Positions 1 through 5,987 of a stretch of DNA of 5,987 nucleotides are shown here, in pieces. The notes beneath the pieces were generated by a model. That model made no database searches, had not been told where the DNA came from, and worked only from the letters and a program-made list of their open reading frames with translations. The DNA is from Cryomorphaceae bacterium (lineage in GTDB: Bacteria; Bacteroidota; Bacteroidia; Flavobacteriales; Schleiferiaceae), in NCBI GenBank assembly GCA_003445735.1, contig DMCR01000021.1, positions 1,941 through 7,927 on the forward strand, read 5' to 3'. How positions within the stretch are numbered: the stretch's first letter is position 1; each line of letters begins with the position of its first letter. The translations under genes were made by a program, and so were the position numbers.

Positions 1-307
1 GGCAACAGTCTTGGTGGAACACTAGGGTCTCGGCTAGGGAGAACATAGGGTTGAGAGCAACGTAGGGTGCGGCAATGGTACAATCTTGGCCCAATTCGGT
101 TGCAGGGATCTCACGGCCCGTAAAGTTGGCGCTGGGTGGTGCATCGGTGGCTTCGAGGGCACCGCTTAGGATCTTGATGAGGGTAGATTTTCCTGAGCCA
201 TTGGATCCGAGGACGACGGTTTTTGAGCCTGTATAGAAGGTATGGGTGATGTGCTGCAGGACATGCTGCTTCCCAAATTTCTTTTGAAGGTCTTTCAGGA
301 CAAGCAT
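1..307 (-). CDS. ABC-type ATPase (ATP-binding protein), N-terminal fragment cut by the window edge
   Basis: Only the first 102 codons are visible; the C-terminal part lies beyond position 1. The fragment reads as the first half of an ABC nucleotide-binding domain. It has an opening beta-strand motif (MLVLKDLQKKFGKQ), then a clear Walker A loop, GSNGSGKST, at residues 34-42, which binds ATP phosphates. Around residues 77-97 comes the Q-loop region, reading TIAAPYVALNPMFSLAETL; the usual glutamine is not at the expected place. The ABC signature, Walker B and H-loop would lie past the edge, so activity cannot be judged. The ATG at 305-307 is 8 nt after the lpxA stop, so it is probably the next gene of the lipid A operon. 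By family it would energise a membrane transporter, but no permease is in view and the substrate is unknown. A link to envelope lipid transport is only inference from position. ABC identity is certain; subfamily is not. Confidence 0.9.
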   Translation of the reverse strand, partial: MLVLKDLQKKFGKQHVLQHITHTFYTGSKTVVLGSNGSGKSTLIKILSGALEATDAPPSANFTGREIPATELGQDCTIAAPYVALNPMFSLAETLVFHQDCC

Positions 308-315
308 TGCGGGAA

Positions 316-1086
316 TTATTTGCGGATTAATCCTCGGTCACTAAGCTCTATAAAGGTCAAAAGGGCTTGCACACGATCGTTTAGGGTAAAGCCTGAGCGA
401 ATGCGATCAACAGCTTGGGAGATGTTGCGTCCGCTTTGGTAGATGATGCGGTAGAGGTCTTGGATCTCCAGGATTTCTTCCGTGGTGAAGCCGCGACGTT
501 TGAGGCCGACGGAATTTACGCCGGCGTAGGCGAGGGGTTCCCCGGCTGCGGTGATGAACGGAGGTACATCTTTGCGCACCATGGCACCACCGCCAATCAT
601 AGCGTGGGCACCAACTTTTACAAACTGGTGAACAGCGGATAGACCAGATATAATGGCCCAATTTCCTACTTCGACGTGTCCCGCAAGAGCTACAGAGTTC
701 ACCAAAATGACCTGATTCCCGATGATACAATCGTGGGCGATATGTACATAGGCCATGATGAGGCAATCCGCTCCGATGGTCGTTTTACCATAGGCCTTAG
801 TACCGCGGTTGATTGTGACGCACTCACGGATGGTGGTGCGGTCGCCTATTTCCACCGTGCTGGATTCACCTTCGAACTTTAAATCTTGCGGGATGGCTGA
901 GATGACGGCTCCAGGGAAGATGCGGCAATTGGCCCCAATTCTTGCACCGGGCATAATCGTCACATTTGGACCTATCCAAGTTTTTTCACCAATTATGACA
1001 TCCTCTGAAATAGTCGTGAACGGACCTATTTCAACACCGGCAGCCAACTGCGCGTCGGCGTGAACAGAGGAAAGTTGGTGAATCAT
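316..1086 (-). CDS. lpxA: Acyl-[ACP]-UDP-N-acetylglucosamine O-acyltransferase (LpxA)
   Basis: LpxA catalyses the first step of lipid A synthesis in the cytoplasm: transfer of a 3-hydroxyacyl chain from ACP to the 3-OH of UDP-GlcNAc. The 256-residue protein is close to the E. coli length (262). Residues 1 to about 185 are hexapeptide repeats of a left-handed beta-helix, followed by an alpha-helical C-terminal domain. The motif HIAHDC (115-120) contains H118, matching catalytic H125 of E. coli. AGHVEVG holds H137 (E. coli H144) and AVHQF holds H153/Q154 (H160/Q161). G166 aligns with E. coli G173, the acyl-length ruler residue; glycine there fits long 3-hydroxyacyl donors, as Bacteroidota lipid A usually has. 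The ATG at 1084-1086 shares one base with the lpxC-fabZ stop (TAATG), which supports this start and suggests translational coupling. No Shine-Dalgarno sequence is seen. Full length and intact. Confidence 0.97.
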   Translation of the reverse strand: MIHQLSSVHADAQLAAGVEIGPFTTISEDVIIGEKTWIGPNVTIMPGARIGANCRIFPGAVISAIPQDLKFEGESSTVEIGDRTTIRECVTINRGTKAYGKTTIGADCLIMAYVHIAHDCIIGNQVILVNSVALAGHVEVGNWAIISGLSAVHQFVKVGAHAMIGGGAMVRKDVPPFITAAGEPLAYAGVNSVGLKRRGFTTEEILEIQDLYRIIYQSGRNISQAVDRIRSGFTLNDRVQALLTFIELSDRGLIRK

Positions 1087-2462
1087 TATTTAGTAATCTG
1101 CGCCATTAGTTCTGCTTCGCTTACCAGGGTATCTCCTACGAATGCTCTTCCTTGCATGTGTACGATACCACGACGAATAGGCGTGATGAGTTTGAGGTCG
1201 AAGATCAGCGTATCTCCAGGAACCACTTTCTTCTTGAATTTCACGTTGTCGATCTTCATGAAGAAGGTGAGGTAATTTTCAGGATCTGGAACAGTGCTCA
1301 AGGCAAGGATACCTCCACATTGCGCCATAGCCTCTACTTGTAGAACGCCCGGCATCACTGGGGATCCTGGGAAGTGTCCGATAAAGAAAGGCTCGTTCAT
1401 GGTTACCGACTTTACACCTACTACGTGAGAGTCGCTTAGTTCAATAATCTTGTCAACCAATAAGAACGGTGAGCGGTGTGGGATGAGGTCCATGATTTGC
1501 TCCACAGTTTTCACTGGGATGGCGGTTGGATCGTATTTTGGCGGCCGCGGCTTGCTCTCCTCCTTGCGGATTTTGGCGGCTAAGGCCTTCGTGAATTCTG
1601 CGTTGATCCCGTGCCCCGGCTTGGTGGCCATGACGCGGGCTTTTAGTGGTCGGCCGATCAAGGCGAGATCACCAACCACATCCAGTAGTTTGTGGCGTGC
1701 GGCTTCGTTCGAGAAGCGTAATTGAACGTTATTGAGGGTACCGTTTTGAGTGACCTGGACATCTTCACGGTCAAATGCTTTTTTGAGTTTTTCCAAGGTC
1801 GCAGGAGCGATTTCTTGGTCCACATAGACTATGGCATTATTGAGGTCTCCACCCTTGATTAGTCCTTGGTCGAGCAGTGGCTCAAGCTCTCTTAAGAAGC
1901 TAAAGGTGCGCGCGCTGGCAATCTCTTCACCAAAGTTGACCATCTTATCTAGGTGGGCATGTTGTGGCCCTAGTACAGAGCTGCCGTAGTCAATAAGTGC
2001 AGTGACTTCGAACTCTTCGCTTGGGATGGCCATGATTTCACTGCCGTCCTCACTTTTATAGGTAAAGGTCTCCTCGAGAACGAAGTAGTTTTTATCCTCG
2101 TCTTGCTCAGTAATACCTGCTTTTTCAATTAAGGCCACCAGTGGAGCCGCACTTCCGTCGAGAATTGGAATCTCGCTACCATCTAAATCAATACGACAGT
2201 TATCGATACCTAATGCATACAGACTGGCCATCAAATGCTCTACGGTACCAACAGAGGCATCGCCTTTTTGTAAGATGGTTTGACGATTAGTGCGGTTCAC
2301 GAATTTCACATCTGCTGGGATCTCAACATTGTCGAGGTCCGTACGAACAAACACAATACCACTATGGACGTCGCTGGGGTTAAGGGTTACGTGAACGGTT
2401 TCTCCTGTATGAAGGGCAGTTCCTTCGAATGATATGGAAGAAGAAAGTGTGAGTTGCTTCAT
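1086..2462 (-). CDS. lpxC/fabZ: Bifunctional UDP-3-O-acyl-N-acetylglucosamine deacetylase / 3-hydroxyacyl-ACP dehydratase (LpxC-FabZ fusion)
   Basis: This 458-residue protein joins two enzymes. Residues 1 to about 300 are LpxC, the zinc-dependent deacetylase and committed step of lipid A synthesis. TVEHLMA supplies E75 (general base) and zinc ligand H76; HKLLDVVGD supplies zinc ligands H257 and D261; KPGHGINAEF holds catalytic H284. A short charged, proline-rich linker (about 300-316) leads to FabZ (about 317-458), which dehydrates 3-hydroxyacyl-ACP in fatty acid synthesis. FabZ shows its hot-dog fold signatures: IPHRSPFLLVD, FIGHFPG with catalytic H363, and QVEAMAQ with catalytic E377. Both active sites look complete. 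The fusion is known from Bacteroidota; E. coli has separate genes. I chose the ATG at 2460-2462 because MKQLTLSSSISFEG fits the LpxC N-terminus and lies 4 nt after the lpxD stop; the frame is open back to 2495 but that extension would overlap lpxD. The stop overlaps the lpxA start. Confidence 0.97.
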   Translation of the reverse strand: MKQLTLSSSISFEGTALHTGETVHVTLNPSDVHSGIVFVRTDLDNVEIPADVKFVNRTNRQTILQKGDASVGTVEHLMASLYALGIDNCRIDLDGSEIPILDGSAAPLVALIEKAGITEQDEDKNYFVLEETFTYKSEDGSEIMAIPSEEFEVTALIDYGSSVLGPQHAHLDKMVNFGEEIASARTFSFLRELEPLLDQGLIKGGDLNNAIVYVDQEIAPATLEKLKKAFDREDVQVTQNGTLNNVQLRFSNEAARHKLLDVVGDLALIGRPLKARVMATKPGHGINAEFTKALAAKIRKEESKPRPPKYDPTAIPVKTVEQIMDLIPHRSPFLLVDKIIELSDSHVVGVKSVTMNEPFFIGHFPGSPVMPGVLQVEAMAQCGGILALSTVPDPENYLTFFMKIDNVKFKKKVVPGDTLIFDLKLITPIRRGIVHMQGRAFVGDTLVSEAELMAQITK

Positions 2463-2466
2463 AAAG

Positions 2467-3402
2467 TTATTCGCCTTGTTTCTTGAACGCTGCAAAGGAT
2501 TTCAAGAAGTGTCTGTGTTCTAAAGCCGGCGAGCCAAAGATAGTCTTATTCGACGGAACATCGTGCATAACGCCAGTCTGCGCATATATTTTGACATTGT
2601 CCCCAATAGTGAGGTGTCCAATGATGCCTACTTGGCCCCCAATCATACAGTGTTTGCCTACGGTTGTAGAGCCTGCAATACCTGTCTGTGCTGCCATAAC
2701 GGTGTGTGCGCCGACTCTAACATTGTGAGCAATCATGCAGAGGTTATCGATTTTTGCGCCTTCTTCAATGACGGTTTCGCCTAGGGCTGCACGGTCTACA
2801 GTGGTATTGGCACCTATGCTAACGTTGTTTTCAATGCGCACAATCCCCAATTGTGGAATGCGATGATAGTGTCCTTGTTGGTCGGGTGCGAAGCCAAAAC
2901 CTTCAGAACCAATGACTGCACCCGCCTTGATGGTGGTGTGTTCGCCGATGACGCAGCCGTGCAAAATTTTTGCACCTGAGCCTATGCGGCTATGGGCACC
3001 TATTACGACCCCTTCTTCAATGATCGCTCCGGCTTCTATAATAGCTGTAGCATGCACTTCGGCTTTAGTGTCGATGATGGCGGAAGGGTGCTGACCCTTG
3101 GTTTCTGAGAACTTTCCTTCAATGAATCGAAGGTGAAGGGCAAAGCTCAAATAAGGGTCCTTGGCACGAACAATGGTAGTAGTGGTGTTGGTGAGCTCCA
3201 CTTTTTCACCTACGAAAATAGCACCGGCCTTGGAGGCGTTGGCTTGGTCGACGTATTTCGGGTTGCTCAAGAAGCTCAAATCTTCAGGGCCTGCCTCTTG
3301 TAAGGTTGTAACACCGGTGATGACCTGGTCTTTTTGTCCTTGAGGGCAGGGCAGTTGGAGGTTGGCGCAAATGGCTCCTAATGTCAATGCCTCGTGTATC
3401 AT
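2467..3402 (-). CDS. lpxD: UDP-3-O-(3-hydroxyacyl)glucosamine N-acyltransferase (LpxD)
   Basis: LpxD performs the third step of lipid A synthesis, adding a 3-hydroxyacyl chain from ACP to the 2-amino group exposed by LpxC. The 311-residue protein has an N-terminal uridine-binding domain (about 1-100, with the LSFLSNPKY block at 42-50), a hexapeptide-repeat beta-helix (about 105-285), and a short helical tail. The LpxD hallmark GSEGFGFAPD is at 165-174. NLCMIAHNVRVG holds H226, matching catalytic H239 of E. coli, and H263 in IIGH matches H276; the 37-residue spacing between them is the same as in E. coli. The frame is open upstream to a TTG at 3432, but I chose the ATG at 3400-3402. It forms an ATGA overlap with the stop of the HD gene, and MIHEALTLGAICANL is a better N-terminus. 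Length is somewhat below E. coli (341). Intact and part of the operon. Confidence 0.97.
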   Translation of the reverse strand: MIHEALTLGAICANLQLPCPQGQKDQVITGVTTLQEAGPEDLSFLSNPKYVDQANASKAGAIFVGEKVELTNTTTTIVRAKDPYLSFALHLRFIEGKFSETKGQHPSAIIDTKAEVHATAIIEAGAIIEEGVVIGAHSRIGSGAKILHGCVIGEHTTIKAGAVIGSEGFGFAPDQQGHYHRIPQLGIVRIENNVSIGANTTVDRAALGETVIEEGAKIDNLCMIAHNVRVGAHTVMAAQTGIAGSTTVGKHCMIGGQVGIIGHLTIGDNVKIYAQTGVMHDVPSNKTIFGSPALEHRHFLKSFAAFKKQGE

Positions 3403-4637
3403 ATCAAGTGTTTGAGTTCTCTTGGAAAGCAAATAAAGTGCCGTTCTACCGGTTCGCTTAAAGCTTTTATGGTCATTTGATCTGCAGCTTGGCTTATATC
3501 GCTCGTATGACCGTCCTTGTAGAGGAGGTTGATGTGGCCTTTTTGATCGTTGTAGGCGTGATTTTTTACCTTGGCTTCGATAAAAAGGTAAGCCTCTTCT
3601 CCTTCGGTAAAATTGTATTGTTCACGGATCGCAGATTGCAGTCTCTCGACGGATTCCGGTGCGAACGGAGCTGCTTGGATGCGGATTTTCAGAAGGTTAC
3701 GTTCCGTGATGCGACGGCTAAGCTGGCTTAGGATGACGTCGCTGTGCGTAGTCCAATCCTTGATACCGCTCATTACATCGAAATCATCCAGTTCAAGGAA
3801 CTTGTCGAGGATGGCTGGGTTTTCTTCAAAGTCGTCCCAAGTATAATCTGTATGCAAGAAGTGGCGTAGGGCAGCCGTACCTGGAAGTTGATCGCCTTTT
3901 TCCGCTATGTGTGTGGCGCGTTTAAGAATATTCACCAGCATGAATTCCGCGCTGAGTACGGTCTTATGCATGTAGACTTGCCAATACATTAGTCGGCGGG
4001 CGACCAGGAATTTTTCGACGCTGTAGATCCCTTTGGAATCCACTACGAGCTGGTCGTCTTTGACATTGAGCATGGTCAGCAGACGCTCAGAGTTGACACT
4101 TCCTTCGGTCACACCAGAGTAGAAAGAGTCGCGGCGTAAGTAATCCAAGCGGTCCATGTCCAGCTGCGAGGAGATGAGCTGATGCAGGAAGGCTTTAGGG
4201 TGGTTGTTTGTGAAGATATCGATGGCAGTGGTTAATTGGCCTCCGAAAGTTTCGTTGAGGCATTCCATTATCTTCAAACTTAAGGCTTCATGGCTCACGC
4301 CAGGGATAAGCGTGTGCTCAAGGGCGTGTGAAAATGGTCCATGGCCGATGTCGTGAAGCAGGATGGCAACCTTTACTCCGCGCTCCTCCTCCTTAGTAAT
4401 CTCATGTCCTTTTTGACGAAGGGTATAGATAGCACGGCCCATGAGGTGCATCGCGCCGATGGCATGGTGGAAGCGGGTGTGATAGGCCCCTGGGTAGACG
4501 AGGTAGGTCAAGCCAAGCTGGCTTATGCGGCGTAATCTTTGGAAGTAGGGGTGGTCGATCAACTGGTAAATTAGCGGATCTTGAATGGTAATAAACCCGT
4601 AGATTGGGTCGTTTATGATTTTGTTCTTGCTGCTCAA
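3399..4637 (-). CDS. HD-superfamily phosphohydrolase (dGTPase/SAMHD1-like family)
   Basis: A 412-residue cytosolic metal-dependent hydrolase of the HD superfamily. Seen: TRFHHAIGAMHLMG (from residue 54, with H58 as likely first metal ligand), LLHDIGHGPFSH (H95/D96 as the HD pair), and DMDRLDYLRRDSFYSGV (160-176) with acidic ligands at D160/D162. This order matches dNTP triphosphohydrolases such as SAMHD1 and bacterial EF1143/YwfO-type proteins, so (d)NTP hydrolysis is likely, but the substrate is not proven. The C-terminal half carries no further motif I recognise. Its TGA stop overlaps the lpxD ATG (ATGA), so it appears to be the first gene of the lipid A operon. The start is uncertain: there is no ATG near the conserved N-terminus. 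I chose TTG at 4635-4637, giving MSSKNKIINDPIYGF, which fits the family. Another TTG at 4695-4697 would add 20 residues of unlike composition and would place the candidate promoter inside the gene. Confidence 0.9.
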   Translation of the reverse strand: MSSKNKIINDPIYGFITIQDPLIYQLIDHPYFQRLRRISQLGLTYLVYPGAYHTRFHHAIGAMHLMGRAIYTLRQKGHEITKEEERGVKVAILLHDIGHGPFSHALEHTLIPGVSHEALSLKIMECLNETFGGQLTTAIDIFTNNHPKAFLHQLISSQLDMDRLDYLRRDSFYSGVTEGSVNSERLLTMLNVKDDQLVVDSKGIYSVEKFLVARRLMYWQVYMHKTVLSAEFMLVNILKRATHIAEKGDQLPGTAALRHFLHTDYTWDDFEENPAILDKFLELDDFDVMSGIKDWTTHSDVILSQLSRRITERNLLKIRIQAAPFAPESVERLQSAIREQYNFTEGEEAYLFIEAKVKNHAYNDQKGHINLLYKDGHTSDISQAADQMTIKALSEPVERHFICFPRELKHLI

Positions 4638-4654
4638 ATTGCTGCGTTTTGGCT

Positions 4655-4686
4655 CAAAGGTAAAAATAGCAAAGGCTAGGGGCGAA
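4655..4686 (-). promoter_or_regulatory. Candidate Bacteroidota-type promoter for the HD-lpx operon
   Basis: On the minus strand, 4662-4655 reads TACCTTTG, an exact match to the Bacteroidota -7 consensus TAnnTTTG. Twenty nucleotides upstream, 4686-4683 reads TTCG, one mismatch from the -33 element TTTG. Transcription would begin near 4648-4650, leaving a leader of only about 10-13 nt before the TTG start at 4637. Location in the divergent intergenic region supports it. The -7 pattern has six fixed bases and will appear by chance a few times in a window this size; one other match, at 2535-2542 inside lpxD, lacks a -33 element. Not experimentally supported. Confidence 0.45.
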
Positions 4687-4707
4687 TGCGGGGCCAATCC
4701 TCATTAC

Positions 4708-4724
4708 TTTTAACATAGTTAAAA
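4708..4724. promoter_or_regulatory. 17-bp perfect inverted repeat upstream of porX, possible operator
   Basis: The sequence TTTTAAC-ATA-GTTAAAA has 7-bp arms that pair perfectly around a 3-nt centre at 4715-4717. It ends 10 nt before the porX ATG and lies in the 97-nt divergent region, a usual place for a dimeric regulator to bind. It also overlaps TACTTTTA (4705-4712), which is one base from the -7 consensus TAnnTTTG, though no -33 element is seen at the right distance. With a 3-nt loop and AT-rich stem it would be a weak RNA hairpin, and no T-run makes it a terminator. The AT-rich composition raises the odds of chance occurrence. Confidence 0.35.
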
Positions 4725-4734
4725 ACGATATTTT

Positions 4735-5987
4735 ATGCCGAATATTTTATGGGTTGATGATGAAATTGATATGCTCAAAGGGCATCTGCTTTTTTTGGAG
4801 GGCAAGGGCTATTCTGTGTCGACCTGTAATAACGGCAATGATGCCCTAGATATGGTGCAAGAGAACGGTTTTGATACGGTGTTCTTAGATGAAAATATGC
4901 CGGGGTTGAGCGGATTGGAAACTTTAGAAAAAATCAAGGCGATGCAACCGCAATTGCCTGTGGTGATGGTGACCAAGAGTGAGGAGGAGCACATCATGGA
5001 AATGGCCATAGGCTCGAAAATCGCGGATTACTTGATCAAGCCGGTCAACCCTATGCAGATTCTGTTGGCCCTTAAGAAGATCTTGGACGGAAAAGAATTG
5101 GTCACACAAGCCAACGTTCGAGGGTATCAACAGGAGTTTGGCAAGATGACTATGGAGATGCAACAGCTCGATAGCTGGGCGGAGTGGTCGGATTTTTACA
5201 AGAAATTATTGAGCTGGGAGATGAAACTTGACGAGAGTCCGGAAGAGGGGCTCAAGAGCGTGTTGGCGACCCAGAAGAAGGAGGCTAATGAGCTTTTTGG
5301 AAGGTTCATTTCGGTCGAATACGAACATTGGTTTACTCGTGATGAGGACCGTCCAATGCTTTCCCATGAGCTTGTGAACCGACTAGTAGCACCGCAATTG
5401 CGCAACGGAAATAAGATTTTCTTTGTGGTGATGGACAACTTGAGGTTGGACCAATGGTTGGCGATTAAGCCTGCCTTGGCACCGTATTTCCAGACCGAGA
5501 AGGAAGGCATTTACAACAGTATTTTACCCTCCGCCACGCAGTATGCGCGAAATGCGTTGTTTGCCGGAAAGATGCCCTTGCAAATTAAGAATCAAAGCCC
5601 GCAATATTGGGTGGAAGAGCAGGCCGAAGGTTCGAAAAACCAGTTTGAAGGTGAGTTGTTGAGGGACCAATTAAGCCAATTGGGCTTAAGTTCAAAAAAA
5701 ATGGAATACCACAAGGTGGTTAACCTTCGTGGTGCTAATAAATTGCTCGACAATATCCACCAGCAAAAGCACAACGACCTCGTCGCCTTGGTGTACAATT
5801 TTGTGGATACGCTCTCGCATGCGAAGACAGATACTGAGGTCATCAGGGAATTGGCCAGTGATGATGCCGCGTACAGGCGGATCACCAAGACCTGGTTCGA
5901 AGGTTCACCGCTGCTGAAAATATTACAATGGGCCGGGGAACAAGGCTTTACGGTGATCATCACTACCGACCATGGAACCATCAATGT
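4735..5987 (+). CDS. porX: PorX-type response regulator with PglZ (alkaline phosphatase superfamily) domain, C-terminus cut by the window edge
   Basis: The first 417 codons are present without an in-frame stop; PorX is usually a little over 500 residues, so about 100 are missing. Residues 1 to about 118 are a receiver domain with D8/D9, phosphoacceptor D52 (in FLDENMPG), T80 and K102. A helical linker follows to about 220. Then comes a PglZ domain: VVMDNLRLDQW with D234; LPSATQYARNA with T268, which fits the threonine nucleophile described for PorX; FVDTLSH with D358/H362; and TTDHGT with D412/H413. These match the two-zinc site of alkaline-phosphatase-like enzymes; one further histidine ligand should lie past the edge. 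In studied Bacteroidota, PorX works with the kinase PorY and the sigma factor SigP to control type IX secretion genes, and its PglZ domain hydrolyses oligonucleotide signals. An in-frame TAA at 4720-4722 fixes the ATG at 4735. No Shine-Dalgarno is seen, only an A-rich leader. Divergent from the lpx operon. Confidence 0.93.
   Translation, partial: MPNILWVDDEIDMLKGHLLFLEGKGYSVSTCNNGNDALDMVQENGFDTVFLDENMPGLSGLETLEKIKAMQPQLPVVMVTKSEEEHIMEMAIGSKIADYLIKPVNPMQILLALKKILDGKELVTQANVRGYQQEFGKMTMEMQQLDSWAEWSDFYKKLLSWEMKLDESPEEGLKSVLATQKKEANELFGRFISVEYEHWFTRDEDRPMLSHELVNRLVAPQLRNGNKIFFVVMDNLRLDQWLAIKPALAPYFQTEKEGIYNSILPSATQYARNALFAGKMPLQIKNQSPQYWVEEQAEGSKNQFEGELLRDQLSQLGLSSKKMEYHKVVNLRGANKLLDNIHQQKHNDLVALVYNFVDTLSHAKTDTEVIRELASDDAAYRRITKTWFEGSPLLKILQWAGEQGFTVIITTDHGTIN

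Noticed and set aside
407..766. A 119-codon open frame on the minus strand within lpxA
   Set aside because: It lies in another frame of a well-conserved lpxA, and its Arg/His/Pro-rich translation resembles no protein family.
2463..2495. In-frame upstream extension of lpxC-fabZ by 11 residues
   Set aside because: It would overlap the end of lpxD and adds residues not seen in LpxC; the ATG at 2462 gives the usual N-terminus.
2535..2542. TATCTTTG on the minus strand, a -7-like match about 70 nt upstream of lpxC-fabZ
   Set aside because: It is inside lpxD codons, has no -33 element at the right distance, and matches to this six-base pattern are expected by chance a few times per window.
3403..3432. 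In-frame upstream extension of lpxD by 10 residues from a TTG
   Set aside because: The ATG at 3402 forms a standard ATGA overlap with the preceding stop and gives a better LpxD N-terminus.
4708..4724. Reading the dyad upstream of porX as a transcription terminator
   Set aside because: The stem is AT-rich with a 3-nt loop, no genes end here, and there is no stable GC stem followed by a T-run.
5196..5510. A 104-codon open frame on the minus strand opposite porX
   Set aside because: It is a shadow of the porX coding frame, with no start context or domain to support it.
5592..5984. A 130-codon open frame on the minus strand opposite porX
   Set aside because: It is antisense to the PglZ domain, which has clear catalytic motifs; the translation is Ser/Leu-rich with no recognisable domain.

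Overview
This window looks like the chromosome of a Gram-negative member of the Bacteroidota, most likely Flavobacteriales or a close relative. Three things suggest this: a fused lpxC-fabZ gene, a PorX-type response regulator with a PglZ domain (typical of phyla with type IX secretion), and gene starts that lack Shine-Dalgarno sequences. One candidate promoter also fits the Bacteroidota -7 pattern TAnnTTTG. By eye G+C is close to one half. I cannot name a genus.

The left four-fifths (1-4637) is one tightly packed minus-strand gene cluster. In transcription order it holds an HD-superfamily nucleotide phosphohydrolase, lpxD, the lpxC-fabZ fusion, lpxA, and the first 102 codons of an ABC-type ATPase that runs off the left edge. 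Junctions are an ATGA overlap, a 4-nt gap, a TAATG overlap and an 8-nt gap, so a single translationally coupled operon is very likely. LpxA, LpxC and LpxD carry out the first three steps of lipid A synthesis. FabZ makes the competing enoyl-ACP from the same 3-hydroxyacyl-ACP pool, so this block sets the balance between lipid A and phospholipid. LpxB and later enzymes are not in the window.

A 97-nt intergenic region (4638-4734) separates this operon from a divergent plus-strand gene, porX, whose first 417 codons are present (4735-5987). It contains a 17-bp perfect dyad just before porX. The candidate promoter for the minus-strand operon also lies here. PorX controls type IX secretion in the species where it has been studied. 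Some type IX cargo is anchored to a form of LPS, so the proximity of porX and lipid A genes is suggestive, but nothing in the sequence proves co-regulation.

There are no RNA genes, mobile elements, CRISPR arrays, long repeats or convincing terminators, and no gene-free stretch over 300 nt. Overall this is a conserved housekeeping region. I found no clear sign of an undescribed system; the points of interest are regulatory details and two partly characterised proteins (the HD hydrolase and the ABC ATPase).
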